Positions 55,246 to 56,000 of a stretch of 56,000 nt of DNA are shown piece by piece. The position numbers and the translations under genes were made by a program. The notes beneath the pieces were generated by a model. The model did not search any database and was not told the origin of the DNA. It saw only the letters and a program-made list of their open reading frames with translations. Source of the stretch: Cryptomeria japonica (taxonomy: Eukaryota; Streptophyta; Pinopsida; Cupressales; Cupressaceae); contig NC_081406.1 in NCBI RefSeq assembly GCF_030272615.1, positions 243,967,218-244,023,217 on the forward strand, written 5' to 3'. Each line of letters begins with the position of its first letter. Positions within the stretch are counted from its first letter, which is position 1.

Positions 55246-56000
55246 TTTAAGTAATTAAAACACGTGGCACACAGTCGTCAACTCTCTGCCTGGAAGATTG
55301 CCCATTAGAAAATCTCGCGACCTAGCGACAAGCCCTTATGACTCTCTCTATCTCCAACTCACAAGCTGAAAATGCTAAGCCTTCTTAACCTCGAGATCTA
55401 GCGATTGAAGGAAACTGAACTGGCACTCGCCAATTCTCGACCATAAATGTTAAGTCCTCGTTATTGCAGCGACTTGGAGATAGTGGTAACTTTAACCCTT
55501 GTCGCGTACTCGCCAACATAAAACTGTTTATCTCTTAACCGCTAGCACTTCACTTGCAAGCTCGCCGCTTGATCAGGTCTTCAGACATTTAACTTCACTC
55601 GCAAGCTCGCGACTTGATCAGGTCTTCAGACATTTAACTTCGTGAGCTAGAGATAACCATTAAACCTAACCACAAACTGTCTAGTCGCTAGCTCGTGACC
55701 TAAAAATGCTAACATTAAACAAACATGAGAGCTAGCGACAACTGTATGAAATGAGTTACTCGCTAACTCTCGCGGCTATAATGTATGACATCAGACCAAC
55801 TCGAGACCTCGTGACCAAAGCAATTTCACTAACAATCTCCAGCTCGGTAACATAAAATGCTAATACCCAAAAAGCTAGAGACCTCATGATGTAAACCCAA
55901 ACCAACTTGTCGCTAGCTCGTGGCTTGATCATGTCTTCAGACATTTTACCTCGCGAGTTGCGATAACCATAAAACTTAACCACAAACTATCAAGTCGCTA
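55246..56000. repeat. TCGCTAGCTCG word array with ~310-bp higher-order repeat
   Basis: The words TCGC(T/C)AGCTCG, CTCGCGA and GCTAGCGAC recur more than ten times. GCAAGCTCGC...CAGACATTTAACTT is repeated with a 45-bp period (55556, 55601). CACAAACT(G/A)T...AAGTCGCTA-like text recurs 310 bp apart (55671, 55981). No coding region is seen; the array continues past the window. Confidence 0.8.

Overview
This window looks like intergenic DNA from a large, repeat-rich plant genome, plausibly a conifer. It is AT-rich, almost all of it is nested transposable elements, most frames are decayed, and only one open frame has no visible transposon character. The plant assignment rests on the element types (Ty3/gypsy with a G-patch, Copia, a plant mobile domain gene, plant-type TATA boxes). 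'Conifer' is a guess.

Layout from left to right. 1-8630: 5' half of a Ty3 retrotransposon on the minus strand (element A), with 5' LTR, primer-binding site, a 2.7-kb leader, gag, protease, G-patch and the start of reverse transcriptase. The rest lies left of the window. 9660-11340: a decayed Copia gag next to an LTR. 11341-16722: no recognisable genes. 16723-19205: a compact 2.48-kb LTR unit (element B) whose only gene encodes a coiled-coil, G-patch, double zinc-knuckle protein and no polymerase. 19206-22000: a 193-bp tandem duplication, a SINE-like sequence and a single-exon gene of unknown function with one internal stop. 24036-24860: a Copia relic.

25663-32329: a plus-strand Ty3 unit (element C) with gag and protease remains but no reverse transcriptase or integrase. 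A plus-strand Copia 3' fragment (element D, 26336-28250) splits its gag. 32330-36952: a minus-strand Copia (element E), cut at 36953 by the 3' LTR of a second minus-strand Ty3 element (F). F appears to run from 36953 to at least 53592: LTR, polypurine tract, several tandem arrays, an antisense plant mobile domain gene and the integrase C-terminus. A 9.3-kb DNA transposon (element G, 39827-49154) sits inside F. G has GGCGCC-rich hairpin ends flanked by TTAA, a DDE-type transposase gene on the minus strand and a spliced gene of unknown function on the plus strand. A minus-strand Copia 3' end (element H, 53593 to about 54822) interrupts the integrase of F. The last 1.2 kb is made of tandem and word-like repeats.

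Nothing here looks like a working pathway. The links between genes are those inside each element: proteins that package, copy or move it. Most broken frames carry stops that are one transition away from CGA, CAG, CAA or TGG, as expected for silenced, methylated transposons. The points most worth following are elements B and G, and the antisense gene in F.
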